Below are positions 50,250-63,276 of a stretch of DNA of 64,000 nucleotides, in pieces. Each line of letters opens with the position of its first letter. The first letter of the stretch is position 1. Under the pieces are notes generated by a model. The model had not been told where the DNA came from. It searched no databases and saw only the letters and a program-made list of their open reading frames with translations. The stretch is from Ptiloglossa arizonensis (taxonomy: Eukaryota; Arthropoda; Insecta; Hymenoptera; Colletidae). Where the stretch lies: the NCBI RefSeq assembly GCF_051014685.1, contig NC_135058.1, positions 13,766,811 to 13,830,810 on the forward strand, given 5' to 3'. The translations under genes were made by a program, and so were the position numbers.

Positions 50250-52575
50250 GTGCACTCGCGAAACCAACCACTTTCGACCGAAAGCAATTTTCAGCTTAAA
50301 GGCTTCCGCGGGGCTTTTATAGCGCCGATATATTTTTCCAATAATATCTGTGGCCGATCCACCGCCTATGGGACTCCACGATCTTCGGCCGAGAGGGTGA
50401 AACAGGGGTTGGAGGATGCGGTAGGGGTAGCGGGGACAGGATAGTTTACAATCAAAATCCAGCCAACGAAGCAGACGCTTAAGTAGTTTCCATCTTGCTG
50501 TTAAAAGTGAAATTCAATTTCCGCGGGGCGGGGCGACCTTTTTTTTTTTTTGCACCGGTAATACCGAGTTGCGAGCTCGAGCGGTGCCCGCGCTTAATCG
50601 GGCCGACGAGTTACGATTAGGGGGGGCCCCGGCGTAATGCCTGAGCCGTAATTAAAAGATATTGGCAATTAAGGGAAATTCGTCGAGAGTCTTAGCGTAA
50701 TCCTTTGCGATGAGTCGGTTTTGAAATAATCGACGGTGTAACGACGTGATGGGGGAAACCGAGTTCAGATTCGTGTACTCGAAATACGGTGGTACGATCC
50801 AATATTATTAACACTGAGTTTTCCTCGAGACGATCGACTAATAATTTCTACCCTTTCCCTCTCGGTTCGATGTACTTCCCTTCTTTTTTTTTTTGTAGTT
50901 TAACGTTTAATTTACGTAATATCTTCGATTTACGTAATAAATTCGTTTAAGAAGATAATATTTTTATCGATTAATTTCAGCTCTTACCAAAGTAGAATGT
51001 TAAAGTTGATCAAAATTGATGATTCAATTGATGTAAATTTATTATTCTCGAGCAATTTTTCCAAAGATACTCCACAAACTATCCGATAAAAAATATTGAG
51101 AACGAAGTGGACCGAGATTTCGGATAATTTCTTTAGACACCTAATTTTCTATATTACAATTCAACGTTGCGTTTACCCGTACCCTTTCGTCTGGACTTAC
51201 TTAATTCCGAGACGAAGACTCCGGTCGCAAATTTCGCGACATTTCTCCCGGGTCGCCTCGTACACGCGCATACCTTATTTATTTATTATAAGTGTACCAC
51301 GGCACTGTAATTCTTCCGTCAGTTTTTATCCCGTAACTTTTGCTCCGCGCTCTACTTTTTTTTTCCACGCTGTACTAGATCTCCACTTCCCTTCTCCTAT
51401 TTCACCCCTTTCGCCTTACCCACTCCCCGTTGCTTTGCATATTAATATTTCAGAATAAATACCTTCCAACGTTTTTCGCGGAGGCATTGGCCCGTTGATA
51501 AACGGAAGCACGGCAGACCTCTGCGTCCGTGTTCCACGCAGTCTCTCCGTTGTCTCGGGTGATCGATATTCCGTGGAACAGATTTTCGTATAATCGAAAT
51601 TCCGGATAAGCGGTGTTCCGATAATCGAGGCCCCACGGCGCAATATATCATCGTTGTAGAAGTAAACGCCACCGTGTAGAACCTCGACCTTCGCTCGGGT
51701 CAAGGCGACGACGTTCTCTTTCGCATCGTTCTTCGTCTTCCGTTCGAAGAAAGAACGAAGTCGATTCTCGAGACACGTCGCTTCGAAGAAATAGTGAAAA
51801 TCTTTCACGAAAATCACCGAACCCTGTGAACGCGAACCTCGTTCAATGGATAAACGAAGGGATCACCAGATTGGGAATTTTGACGATCAAAGTGAAACCA
51901 TTGGTGATTCGCGATATTAACAATTACACCTCAAATAATAGTAAATGTTATCGGAAGTAACTTTTGCGTAACAAGATTAATTGCTACTGTATTACGTTTC
52001 GAAACAGCGAGGATTGTTAACGTTATTGAGTTACATCGTATCGAAATTCTATTACGCGAGAGTTACACGCATTATAATTATTTATATCCAGTCGAGAATA
52101 TTAAGTTTCTAAATTTGAAACATGGTCGTTTTCAAAGTTGCATTTTATCCAAGATCGAATCAACGGTTAAGTAAAGATGATATTTCTGTTTCGAAAGTTT
52201 CATCGAAATTGTAGCTAACGAAGCGCAAGGAAAGGATAAAAAGAAATGACAAAAGGGAGAAAAGTTTCGACACGATAAAAATTGTCAAGTTATCCGTCGC
52301 TTATCGGAGAAAGTCAGAGGTACATAATTACGAGCGTACGATAATTACCTTAACGACAACCGTACTGTGATAACGTTCATAAAGATTTCGTCGCGAGCAA
52401 CGCCGTTTCGAAACCGCTACACTCCTTATCACCGTTTTCGTAACTTCCGGTGTATTTAATGGGCAAAGGAAACTACGGGGGAACGAGGCTGTCGTCGAGG
52501 CAAGAAGAAAGTGCGAGACAACGGTGCGGGAACAGCAAGAAATTGTTTGTCATGTAATTAATTTGAGATTAGAAG

Positions 52576-52589
52576 AGGGGGGGGGGGGA
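52576..52589. repeat. Poly-G homopolymer
   Basis: About 13 consecutive G, a rare class of homopolymer and a likely length-variable site or place of assembly error. Confidence 0.8.
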
Positions 52590-53814
52590 GCGACAAAGGC
52601 AAAAGCGGTCGGCCAGAGTATTTGTCGGGAACGAGAGAACCGGCGGCAAAAAATTGAAGCTCGAGCGGAAGGAAAACGGAAGTTGGCGTACGCTCGTGGA
52701 AACCTCGAAACGTATAGCTCGATTACTTGGAAAAGATCCCTGTGGTGGGGGACACGGTAGCCCCGCCCCTTCCCCCACCGCGCGTCACCGTCAGTTCCCT
52801 CTCAAGTTTCTTGGCAGCTATACTTCGCGCGCTACTCTCTCTCTCGAATTCCGCAAACATTTCTTCGATGCACAGAATGCGGAGGTATCGCCGAGGAATT
52901 AATTCTTGCAAAATATCGATCGTCTACCTCCAAGAGTTTTCCAGATATTAAATATTAAGATTACGAAGAATTGGAAGAAACATTAATAGTAATATTTGCA
53001 ACGTTTCTAATCGTTATTTGTATTAAAAATAGTGGAACTCTGGTAGCTAATATTCTCATGTTTCTACTCCTAAGAACAAGTCCGTAGTAGCTTACTTTCT
53101 ATCTCGTACCCTCGTTAAAAGTCTTTAATACTTTTATTATCAATACACACTGTTCTTACCAAGCTCGACACTATTGTAAAAAACCTACAATACTCCCAAG
53201 TTTTGTGAAATCGGTGCAGTAACTTTTCCAAAAAATTCTGATCCCTGAATCTGTATCCCATTCAGGTGCAATCTTTTCGCTTCTCTGGTGTACGTACGAT
53301 ACACACCGAGGCAGAAACTGAAACTAATTGCAAGACGGTGGATTTGCATCGCGAAACGGTGGAGAATACGCTTTTGAAAATGTTTCTTTCCTCGAGTGCT
53401 CTCCAGCGACGAGTCGAATGCAGCCGGGAGCACCGGAAGTGGATCGACGACCGCGAAATGACGCGCGCGTAAAGGTCACCGTTTCCATCCACCGCGAATA
53501 ACGTATTAACCCGTAAGCATAACTTTCGCTGAACCATCGGCGCTACCGTGTACGGGGAATGAAAGCGATTCAGACACGAATGGAACGCTGCGAAACGCTG
53601 CCGGCGAACTTGTTGCGGCGCGCATTAAATCGTCCTATCTTATTAAACTTCTTCGAGCTGGAAGTTTATTCCCCCGGAAGCCGGTGTTTCGTGTAACGAG
53701 GTTCCGCGCGCAACGCGGAAACGCGTCGACTGTTCGCAACAGCGCGAAGATTAAGTGGAACGAGTCCTTAAAGGGAAAGAACGCGCGATTGGCAGAATTT
53801 CGCGCGGTTGCTCC

Positions 53815-54760
53815 ATTTTACAAGAGCGGCGCGAACAACGCTATCGGGGACTGTTTTACATCGACGTTCCGGGCGCGATAAATTAACGAACAGCGGAGAC
53901 ATTCAGCTTGTAATGGAAGACGGGTGGGCAACACTGGCGACCCCCTAAACAAAAAAAAATACAAAAGAGGAGACGGTAGGAGGGTACACGAACCGTCCAC
54001 GTAATGGAATACGTGGGTTATTGTTCCTTATTTTATGGTCTTCTTTAATGAGCGTTGTATATCAACGTTTTATGGACACGCGATATTATATTTTTATAGG
54101 TTATGAATTGTTGCTCTCAAAGAGGAGGAACGGATCGTTGACGGAATTATGCTGAAAGCTTTTACAAGACTCGTGCGAATAATGTTATCGAGAATTGTTT
54201 TACATCGATGTTTCAAGGGTAATAAATTAGTAAGTTTCAGAGACATTTAACGTGCAAGAGAGACGATAGATGTGCAACACTTGAAACTGATTTAAAACGA
54301 AAGAGACGATATGATGATAAGTTTTATTTATTTCGAACAGCAATCTTTAATAAACGCTGTACACCAAAAGTTTATAGAAACGCGATATTATATTTTTATA
54401 GGTTATGGATTGTTGCTCTTGAAAGGGAAGAAGCTATCATTGACGGAATTAAAGTGGACGCTACGTTTTACACACCTCTTGCGGATAATGTTATAGACAA
54501 CTGTTTTACATCGACGTTTCGGGAATAATAAATTACCAAACAGCAGAGACATTTAACGTGTAAGAGAAGATGGGTTGGCAACGCTTGGAGCTAGTCCCCT
54601 AAAAAAGGAAGAGGGTACGAGGTACATGGACGTTCGCTGCAAGTTGCGTAGTGGGGCACGTGGGTTTTTGTTCTGTAAGTTTGTGCGCAGTATTTTATAC
54701 GCTCTCTCTTTAATAAACGCCATATACTGAAACTTTGGTAATTTCTACACAGAGCTTTGT
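53815..54760. repeat. Degenerate tandem repeat, unit about 307-343 bp
   Basis: TGTTTTACATCGACGTT recurs from about 53852, 54195 and 54502, each followed by a GATAAATTA/AATAAATTA word and an AGAGACATT word. Between them, CGCGATATTATATTTTTATAG with GGTTATGAATTGTTGCTCT (54080-54118) recurs as a close copy at 54381-54419, and CTTTAATGAGCG/CTTTAATAAACGC appears in each unit. About two and a half to three copies remain. The short ORFs inside are not conserved between copies. Confidence 0.8.
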
Positions 54761-56395
54761 ATAACGCGTATATGTGATGCATATATGCATGATGCAGATC
54801 TGATATTACGTAATGGAAATGGCATGTTTATAGGTTATGTTCTGTCGTCGTGCTCGTAGAAAATGGCCGTTAGAGCGCGTGACGGTTTTTTCTCGCCTAA
54901 TCCGTCGTTCGGTCATCGACCCAGTGGCGTCATCGGGTGATAATTTTCGCAACCGTGGTGAACGATTGCGATCGCTTCGCTTCAAATTCACCCTCCCCGT
55001 CCTATCGAACAGTTAACGAGAATCATCGATCTACAGACTTTTATAATTAGATTTTCGGACCCCAGAATATAGAGTATTATTAAACAATTGTTACCGTTTG
55101 AGTCGTGCCAATCTTTTTGTTTAATAGTTTACTACGACGTTTCGATTTACAATTTCTGCGATTCCTTTCAGGTAAATAGTAGTATCGTTCAAAGAGTAAT
55201 CTAGAGTAATCTAAAATCTTCCAGAATAATATTTATATATCCCATTTATCAAATATAGTTCCCGCTTTTAAGCGACAGAATTGAGACAGCCCCTTGAAAA
55301 CGGGGTGAGTAGCGAATTTTTACCTGGAACTAAAATCAATAAGAATTTCTCCCACCTAGGGGAGTAATTGCAATTCTAACCTAACCCAGACCATCTCTGA
55401 AAACACCTCGGTCGCGAGTGATGTTTTTTACAAATTGTACCAACTAATATTTAAAAAAAACATTATCCCTGTCTGCGTACGCAACGTTCTCGATCGTAAA
55501 ATAATTACTCAACATTGATTTACATCTCTAACGGTCCACATTCCCGTCGTTAAACATTTCCAATAAAACATTTCGAACTCTGTATCGATCAATGGCTAGC
55601 CATGAACGCGATTGAAATTACCCTCGACGCAATGGGACGAACCAAGCCGACCTAGCGAAACCAATTCTGATACAATATCTATTTTCTATCGAGATAGAGA
55701 GCTGATTTCATGGAGAGAATAACTTTGAAGTTTATCGTATCTACATGCATACGCGTGTATACGCATAAACTCGACCTGTCGAGGAACGAATCGCAACACG
55801 CGTGTACCTATGAACACCTTGGGTAATGGTATTGCTGTGCAACGGTTTCTGATATTGCTTCCACTATTCTGCCCAGTTATTGTGCGATAGCTTGGAAAAA
55901 ATCTCCACTGATTCAGTTTCTGTGATTGCCCGCGAATTCTAAACCAGTATCGCGTTCGTTCGAGCGTTCGTGATCCTCTGAATCGCAGGAGGATTCAGTA
56001 AGCAGGTAACGACGTTGACCCAAAGGATTTTCCTCTTATTTGAGAGGGAAGAAAACCTGTTGGACGATTTTTCCATAGAACAATTGTACGTTGTTCGATG
56101 GAACGTTGAAACGAATATGCAGCGATCGATGTACATTTTTGGGAAGCTCTCACAAAGAACAGTCGAACTATTTTCGACCAACGTACGATAGTATTCCATG
56201 TACAGTACGTACGCGAGAAGACTGCATTTGGACTTATGGCGGGTACTATACGTTCAGGGGCCTATCGTTACAAATGGATATGAAATATGGATTCTTTGAA
56301 ATCGGTGGAAAACCTTTTACAATGTCGAAACTAACTTCGGCTAAATATAAGTGACCTTAGTCGGAATTAGCCCGAGCTCTAGATTTACATCCAGT

Positions 56396-56507
56396 TATTT
56401 TCGAAGGTTGAATCAAATTTCTACGTCCCTGATTTCATTTTCCGAAGGAGTTATTTCCGAAGGTTAAATAAAATTTCCACGTCCCTAATTTCATTTTCCA
56501 CCGGCGT
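56396..56507. repeat. 56-bp tandem duplication
   Basis: CGAAGGTTGAATCAAATTTC with TACGTCCCTGATTTCATTTT (from 56402) recurs at 56458 with about five changes. Confidence 0.85.
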
Positions 56508-58699
56508 CGTTCCTCTCGTAATAAAAATAACCTTTCCTCGATTGTTTTCCGCCATATTTAAGGACGAGAACTGGGTAAAATGGACTGCTCGATTAATTGC
56601 ACCGGGAGTTTTGCGATCCGTGTTTAACGGGGAAGTTATTAATGAGTTGTTAAGTCGAAAATGTCCGCCTCAGTTTCGCTGCTCCATAAATATTCAGCTC
56701 GTAAATGATTCAGCCTCTTTCGCTCTTCGCTTGATCGTTGTTTCTATAACTGGAGGAACTTACTTTTCAATATAACCGTGTTTGCGAATCCCGGGAACGG
56801 AATTTAATAAAATCGTTTATGCGAATGAAGTTTACCGAGTCGGACAACTTTCTAAGAACAACGTCGAGTGGCGAGCGCGCCCGGGATACTCGATTCGTTT
56901 GCATAACGCTGTAAATACACGGCGAAAACGATAAATATCCGACGTCGAGAATTGGAAACGCTCGCCGACGGAAACATGGAACTTCTTTGATATAATTCTA
57001 CGAAGGATTCAAACTGCGGAAGTGGAAAAAACGGTGCACCGTGCATTTTCGTGTTTTCTTTCGAATGGTGCACCTTTTGCACGGCTTCGAATAATATTCA
57101 AACGTCTTTCTCTTTTTCTTTTTTCATTCACGGTTATTTATAATGAATTTCAGGTACGAAATGAGAATTCGAAGTTGAATGGCAGATTACAGTTGTGTGA
57201 ATGGTAATCTGAGGTAAGGAACGAAGCGAAGTTACCAGAGATGGATGGTTGAAGTATATGACGGGAGAGGGAGGGGGTAGTTGAAGGCAATGGGCGGAGC
57301 GAAGTGACGAGAACGATTGGTCAGAGCGTATGGGGAGGGGATAGGCTGCCCAGTGGCCTTGAGCGGCCACTAACTTGGGTCCCTGGTCAACCTGACCCAA
57401 CTGAAACACAGTTCTCTTGTCCCTTTCTCTTTTTTCTGATGGTAATTATCCGATGGCGGTTACACAGGTAGGAGAATCAGTGTCATTCTAATCGTAAATT
57501 ATTGAAATGGTACCATGGTCACAATTTTATGATCTATAGAGAAGAATTAATTTGGCATATTTAAACAATTATGTCCTTTGAGTCTGCACATGAGATCTTT
57601 AGACTGCAGTGACATTGAAATAACCGAGCTTCGAAGGTTTGTTAAATGAATATTGTAATATTTGTTGAACTTGATAACATATCGTAGTGCATTGTCGAGG
57701 ACTTTGAAAGTTTCCGACTAGAATTTACGAAACACGTTTATTACTAGCTGAATCAAGCAAAATTTAAACAATTCAACCTTACGTGGAGCACGTTGAAAAT
57801 CGTTAATTTATTTTTCGATCGGCCTTTTTACTTTCTGTTGCAGGTCCGCGACAGGAAACAATTTTGTACTAAACAAATTTAATTAACAACGTTTCGGCTA
57901 CAACTTTTCGGCACCGGTCGCATTTTAAAATTGTATAACGAGTTGAAACATAAACGAGGTATACAATTTAAGCTAAAATATTGTAACTACGAACATTGTT
58001 AATTAAATTTGTACACATAGTTTTTATTCCTTTTTTCCTCGATTCAAGTTGCAGGCTATTCTTGGAAATCGTTCGATTTAATATTCCATTTCACTCGAGA
58101 GTATTGCAACAGTGTACAAAAACCATTGTAAGTTTTCCTCTTACATCAATTAAGATTAAACAGTCGGTCGAACGTTGTAACACACCGTCAGGTATGCGAA
58201 ACAAACACAACGTGAAATTTTTGCTCGGTGCATGTAACTCTGCAATGTTTCGGAGAGCAAGGCCGGTCTAATACAATTAGTAACGTTCCAGGAAGATTGC
58301 AGAGGAGTTAACAAGTTCGGCACGATAGGAAGGCCCGTTTTAAATAACGATTAGAATGAACTATTATACGCTTATCGCGGCTTACATAATGTTCTGTTAG
58401 TAACGATCATAAGTTGCATGCAAAAGCCAGCAGAATCTCGGAGGTGATGGCGTGACCCCGCCGCGTTATAAATGTGCACCGCGCGCGGTTCAAGTTTGCG
58501 TACATGTGTAAACTTGGCTTCGTGTATACGCGCTCGAAGCTGTTTGCGGACACACGGTACATTAAAAAATTTGTATTAACAGCGGGATGCTTTGCGCTGA
58601 CTCCGTTTCAATTTTTACGAACAGCGTCTATCGCTCGAGACTCGTCCCCACGACCGAAGTTGAAAGAACAGGACAGGATATTTCGGATGTATCGAACTT

Positions 58700-58880
58700 C
58701 TCGTATATACTGTACTATTTGTATATCTCGAACGTATCGAATACATCTCGTTCTAACAAATATTTCGTGTGCATCGAAATCTCGTATCCAATGTATCTCT
58801 CGTATGTATCAAAATCTCGTATCTAACGCATATCTCGTACGTATCGCAGATCTCAAAACTAACGTAGATCTTGTATTACA
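58700..58880. repeat. Degenerate 35-bp minisatellite
   Basis: AAATCTCGTATC and variants recur at about 58742, 58777, 58812 and 58847, each with a TCGTACGTATCG-type partner word. About five units, strongly diverged. The open frames here (Ile/Ser/Tyr-rich) are driven by the repeat. Confidence 0.75.
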
Positions 58881-60759
58881 TATATCGTGCATCTCGTGTA
58901 TATTAGGTGTGCAAATTAATTCTCGGCCCCTAAATTAATTTAATTGCAGTACTTATTTAAACTAATCTTTTCTACCGTCACGTTGGTGTATTAAAATATG
59001 CATGTAACTTTGAAACAGTAGAAGCTGACGCAACTTTAAAAAACAGTAATATGCACGTCGGTCTCCGAGAAACAGCATATTAGACACTGTATATTTGCAT
59101 TCCAATTAAAAGAGAAAAAAAAGAAAATGACACACCGTGTACAGCGCAATATAAATTTACAAAAATTGTTACGAAACAACGCGAATAAATATTCAGTCGC
59201 TGCCGTAAAAGAGTCTTTATTAAATCGAAACAGAATTTTTTACTCCGAATGCAAATTTGTAAACTAGAACTTTTGTAAATACCCGGATAGAAGTTATTCG
59301 GCGTACAAAACTAAATTTCATTGTAAAAATATACCAGGAAAAGTAACGTTGCACTACACCAAAACCGGGAAACATTCTAAAATTCTGTTTCGAAGAACCC
59401 TTCGAATTCGAACGATAGAATCTTTGCTCGGAACGCGAACGCATTAATACAAATGAAATAAAAAAGGTAATTCGATTAGGAACACAAAACAACTCAAATA
59501 ATCCCGAGACAAATAACAAGTTTGTCGATACAGTCCAATATACAAATACCTATAAAAATAGTATTCGATCGTGAACCGTTTAAACAATGGCCAAATCGGG
59601 TGAAATCTCAGGCTAGAAAATGCGAAAACGAGCAACCACCGGGTGAACGCGCGCAATAAACAACCGATCGATGCGCGTCGCTCTTGAAATGAAAAATCGT
59701 TGGGGAATCGTTACGCGCGAGGAGCGAAATAAAAGGTTACCACCCCCCGGCCGCCTCTTCCGCGATCGATAAATATCGACGAAAGCCCGCACCGGGAAGC
59801 CATTATCGAAAGCTTTCGAAATACCGAGAAACGGTATTAAAGCCGATGCATCCTCCGGAAACGTATCAGGCCGGTTGCGTTTTCCTTGGCAACGCAGATA
59901 CTCGGCAGAGTCGTCGCCCTATCGGAGGGTAGGTCAGATAATCTGTATCGAACGAGCCGCGTCTGCTGCGTCCCTTCCGCCCTTCCTGCCCCCCGTGGGC
60001 GTTGCCGAATTAATATTCGTTGGCTTATTTCATTTCGCGCCGATCAAGGTGTTGCGTTCTTGAAATTCCCGGGCAAATTGTCCCCTTCGCGCGTCACCCT
60101 GCCCTGCCTTTTCTCGTCCCATACCGCGCGGTGCCCCATCGACCCTCCTCCTCCGCTGTCTCGTCATATTATTTCCGGTGGCGGAGCCCCTGCTCGCTCG
60201 CCGCGTCCCCGGCCCCCACTCCGATGATATCCACATTCTGCGGGAATCCCCGTGCAGACGGTTTGATCTCATAGGTGCGACTATTGGCCACCACCCCTCG
60301 CCCAAGATCGGACGTGATAATTAGTAGAAACGTCCGGAGCATCGATGGTTCGCGAGATAATTGAGAAACGAAAGGAGCTGCGGGACCTCGAGGATTCTTT
60401 CACGTCTCGACGTTGAAAGTATTCGCGGATCGGACGCGTTGCGTACAGTGCGGGGAATCTGAGCGACCGTGGGCATTCGTGGAACGCGGGCTGTCGTTAT
60501 TGCTCGTTATTTTATTTGTCTTTTTCTCCGTCCCCTCCCACCCATGCCCACCCAACTAACCACCCTCGTTGCGCGTAAATTCCGATACGTCGACGGCGGT
60601 AAATCAACGACCACCACCACCACCCTCTGTGGGGTAAAGGCCGTCGAATTCGCGTCTGGTCCTTCTCCCTCCCCTCCTCGTCTCTGTGAAAATTAAATCG
60701 AACGCGTTATCTCGTGGGGAGGAGCGAGGCACGAGGAGGTGAGTTTCAGGTCCAGTTGC

Positions 60760-61110
60760 ACGGGCATAAATTTGTCCAGTCGCGAATTCTTTGTCGCATC
60801 GGTGCGCGTCCGTTGCAACGGTAGAATAACCTCGGTTATTGCAACCGAGGTGAGCCTCGTTTGTTGCAATCGTTGTGACAAGTGGGGGGACCCGACAACG
60901 AGTGATTTGGAGTATGCGGGTTTCGAGACCGGTCGCATCGTACGTGGAGAAATTTGTTGAGTTGCAAATCCTTGCTCGAAACGGCCGCGTTTGTTCATGC
61001 GGTGGAACTACGATTATTGCAACGGGTGGAGAACCTCGTTTGTTGCAATGCGTTGACAAGTGGGACGGTCACCTAGCAACGAGCCATTTCCAGGGTGCGG
61101 GTAACTGAAC
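60760..61110. repeat. 179-bp diverged tandem duplication
   Basis: CCTCGTTTGTTGCAAT begins at 60855 and 61034. It is preceded by GTTATTGCAAC/GATTATTGCAAC and followed in both copies by TTG..GACAAGTGGG, CAACGAG and TGCGGGT. The copies differ by many substitutions and small indels. A short hairpin (CCTCGGTTATTGCAACCGAGG) sits in the first copy only. Confidence 0.8.
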
Positions 61111-61319
61111 TCGCACGTTGCGGAGGATGCGCGATTGAGTCTCGTGAGGGGATTCGTTGATTCTTAAGTTTGTTTTTTCTTTTCTTTCTTTTTTTTTTTT
61201 GAACGATAAAGAGAATTATTCTCTCCTGGTCGAGAGAATATTTTCCAACGGTGCAGACCGAGCTACGGTTGCGCGCGAGAGTTTGCTCGTGTCGGTTGAC
61301 GAGTTACGAGTCCACCAAG

Positions 61320-61593
61320 CCCTTAAACCGAGTATTTTAGAGTCAACAGGTTCTAATTCCGAAAGCACGAGGTCAGAAAATCGCGATTGGAAAGTTTCCG
61401 AGCCGAAGAACAGCGAGCTTCGTAGCTCGGATTCTGCAAGCTCGGTGTCGAGAAGTTCTGTGCCGGAAAGCTCATCGCAAGGTTCCGATTCAAGAATGTC
61501 AATGTCAAAAATCTCATCTTCGAAATTCGAGTTCGTGAATTCCCGATTTGAAAACTTCCGTATTAGAATGCTCTGCGGAATACCTGCAAAATA
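61320..61593. repeat. Ser-codon-rich cryptic repeat, open on both strands
   Basis: Recurrent TTCGAG, TCCGA, AAGCTC, AGTTC and TCTTCG words at irregular 10-20 base spacing keep frames open on both strands. The plus frame (61157-61594) is Ser/Arg/Glu-rich and its minus counterpart is Leu/Glu/Ser-rich. I see no bounded exon, and read it as cryptic simple sequence with low coding probability. Confidence 0.5.
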
Positions 61594-62082
61594 GTCGAAA
61601 TACAGTTCGAATACAGGTCGAAGTATCTGTTTGGAATCACTCGAAGGACCATAGGTACCGAAAAGTGATACCAAGCGCTTAAAATTGCGATACGTACCTC
61701 TTATTGAGTATTTCGTATCGAACTGATCGAATATCGTCAATGGTATCGGTATCGATCCAATCGCTTCGCCCACTCGACCAATTTTCAAAATCAATTTTCT
61801 CGAAAACGAAACCTCGTATGAAAAAATGTTATTCGATGGTTTCGGTGTACATTTCCACGTACACGAGCCACATTGCTACTCGTAGTACACTATCGGTTAT
61901 CACTTATCGAATACCCTGTGTACTGCGCCAGAAGAGACACTTATTGTCACAAGTCTACTAAAAAAAAATGTTATTCCATTTTTCATTTAACACATTGCAC
62001 ATCTCACCGGGAGAAATTTCCACTGTGAAAATCCTCGCATTAAAAAATCTTATCAATCACTACACATTCCCAACAAAATAAA

Positions 62083-62498
62083 TTTTTTCAAAGTCTATTC
62101 AAGATTTTCTCATAACGATTTTTCCAAAAACAAAGTCTTCTAAAAGAAATACCCTCGATGCACTTTCTCACGCAAGACGACCACATTACCTTTAATACTT
62201 CCGGTACTAATTACCGGACACCCTGTACATCTCAGGAATAGAAACACCATTCCCCTAAACAGCCTCGAAACGAATAAACGTTCCTTTCGCATTTTTCAAA
62301 ATCTTTTCAAGATTTTCTCATGACGATCTTTCCGAAAACAAACTCTTCTCAGAGAAATATCCTCGATGCACTTTCTCACGCAAGACGACCACATTACCTT
62401 TACTACTCCCGGTACTAATTACCGGACACCCTGTACATCTCAGAGATAGAAACACCGCTCTCTTAAACAGCCTCGAAACGGATAAACGTTCCTTTGCA
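62083..62498. repeat. 208-bp tandem duplication with ACCGGACACCCTGTAC
   Basis: Two copies (about 62083-62290 and 62291-62498) match closely. GATTTTCTCAT starts at 62103 and 62311, and CACTTTCTCACGCAAGACGA at 62161 and 62369. Each contains ACCGGACACCCTGTACATCT. Related CACCCTGTAC/GGGTGTCC words occur elsewhere in the window, for example at 36790 and, in reverse orientation, near 41401, suggesting a dispersed family. Confidence 0.88.
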
Positions 62499-62667
62499 TT
62501 ACGCGATGCATTTTCCGTGAAACACATCGCGGATGGCTTCGATGGGAGCGTCTCTGTCTACGCGATTCCGTCGCGGGAGGCCAAAGAGCGAGGAAAATCG
62601 GCGCACGCGAATCGAGGGATAATGTTCGCTACGCAAATTCTTCGGCAAATATTTGTGCGATGAAAGA

Positions 62668-62718
62668 GAGCAAGAGAGAGAGAGAGGTAGAGAGATAGAG
62701 AAACAGAGAAAGAGAAAG
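62668..62718. repeat. (GA)n microsatellite
   Basis: GAGAGCAAGAGAGAGAGAGA followed by interrupted AGAGAT and AGAAAGAG units. Confidence 0.85.
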
Positions 62719-63247
62719 CAACCGCGGAATACGAGCCCGCGCTAAACGCATCGAGGAACACCGAGAGACGGGTAAACAACGCCGTCTCCGCGGCGAATTT
62801 CCAATGTTACGTCTCCCGTGCGTTCAGAAATTTTATCGGGCCATCAGCGAGTCCGCCCCGTAGCCAACCACCCCCCTTGGATCTGCCCCCCGTTCCCCGC
62901 TCTCCGCTCGCGGAGAATACGCACTCGCCGGAAGATTACCCGTGCGCGTGTAACGCTCGACGAGCCGCACCGCTCCGTCGGCGGAATTTCTTCGGCGCGC
63001 CGTTACGTAAATATTCATTAGATGAGAAAACTAGCGTCGAGTCGACGACGGCGACGCTACGGGGATCCCCCGGGGGAGAAGAATTCCTCTCTGGTCCAAA
63101 GTCCCGGCTCGCAGCGCCGCACCGCGACAGGAGAGGGTATCCCGATACCGTGTTTCAAAGGAGCCCGCTGAAATAATCTGCTATGCATAGCCTCGGCCTT
63201 TACGCGCCGCTCCTTCCCTATTAAATTCGGATGTACGCGACGTTTAC

Positions 63248-63276
63248 CGGCGGCTGGCTGACTGGCTGGCTGGCTC
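63248..63276. repeat. (GGCT)n tetranucleotide repeat
   Basis: About six GGCT/GACT units in a row. Confidence 0.8.

Noticed and set aside
58905..58930. Possible mariner-type terminal repeat (TTAGGTGTGCAAATTAATTC)
   Set aside because: The start resembles mariner ends, but no inverted partner or transposase remnant was found within several hundred bases.
60604..61059. Cys-containing minus-strand frame
   Set aside because: It spans the 179-bp duplication and is explained by it. The residue pattern does not form a known domain.
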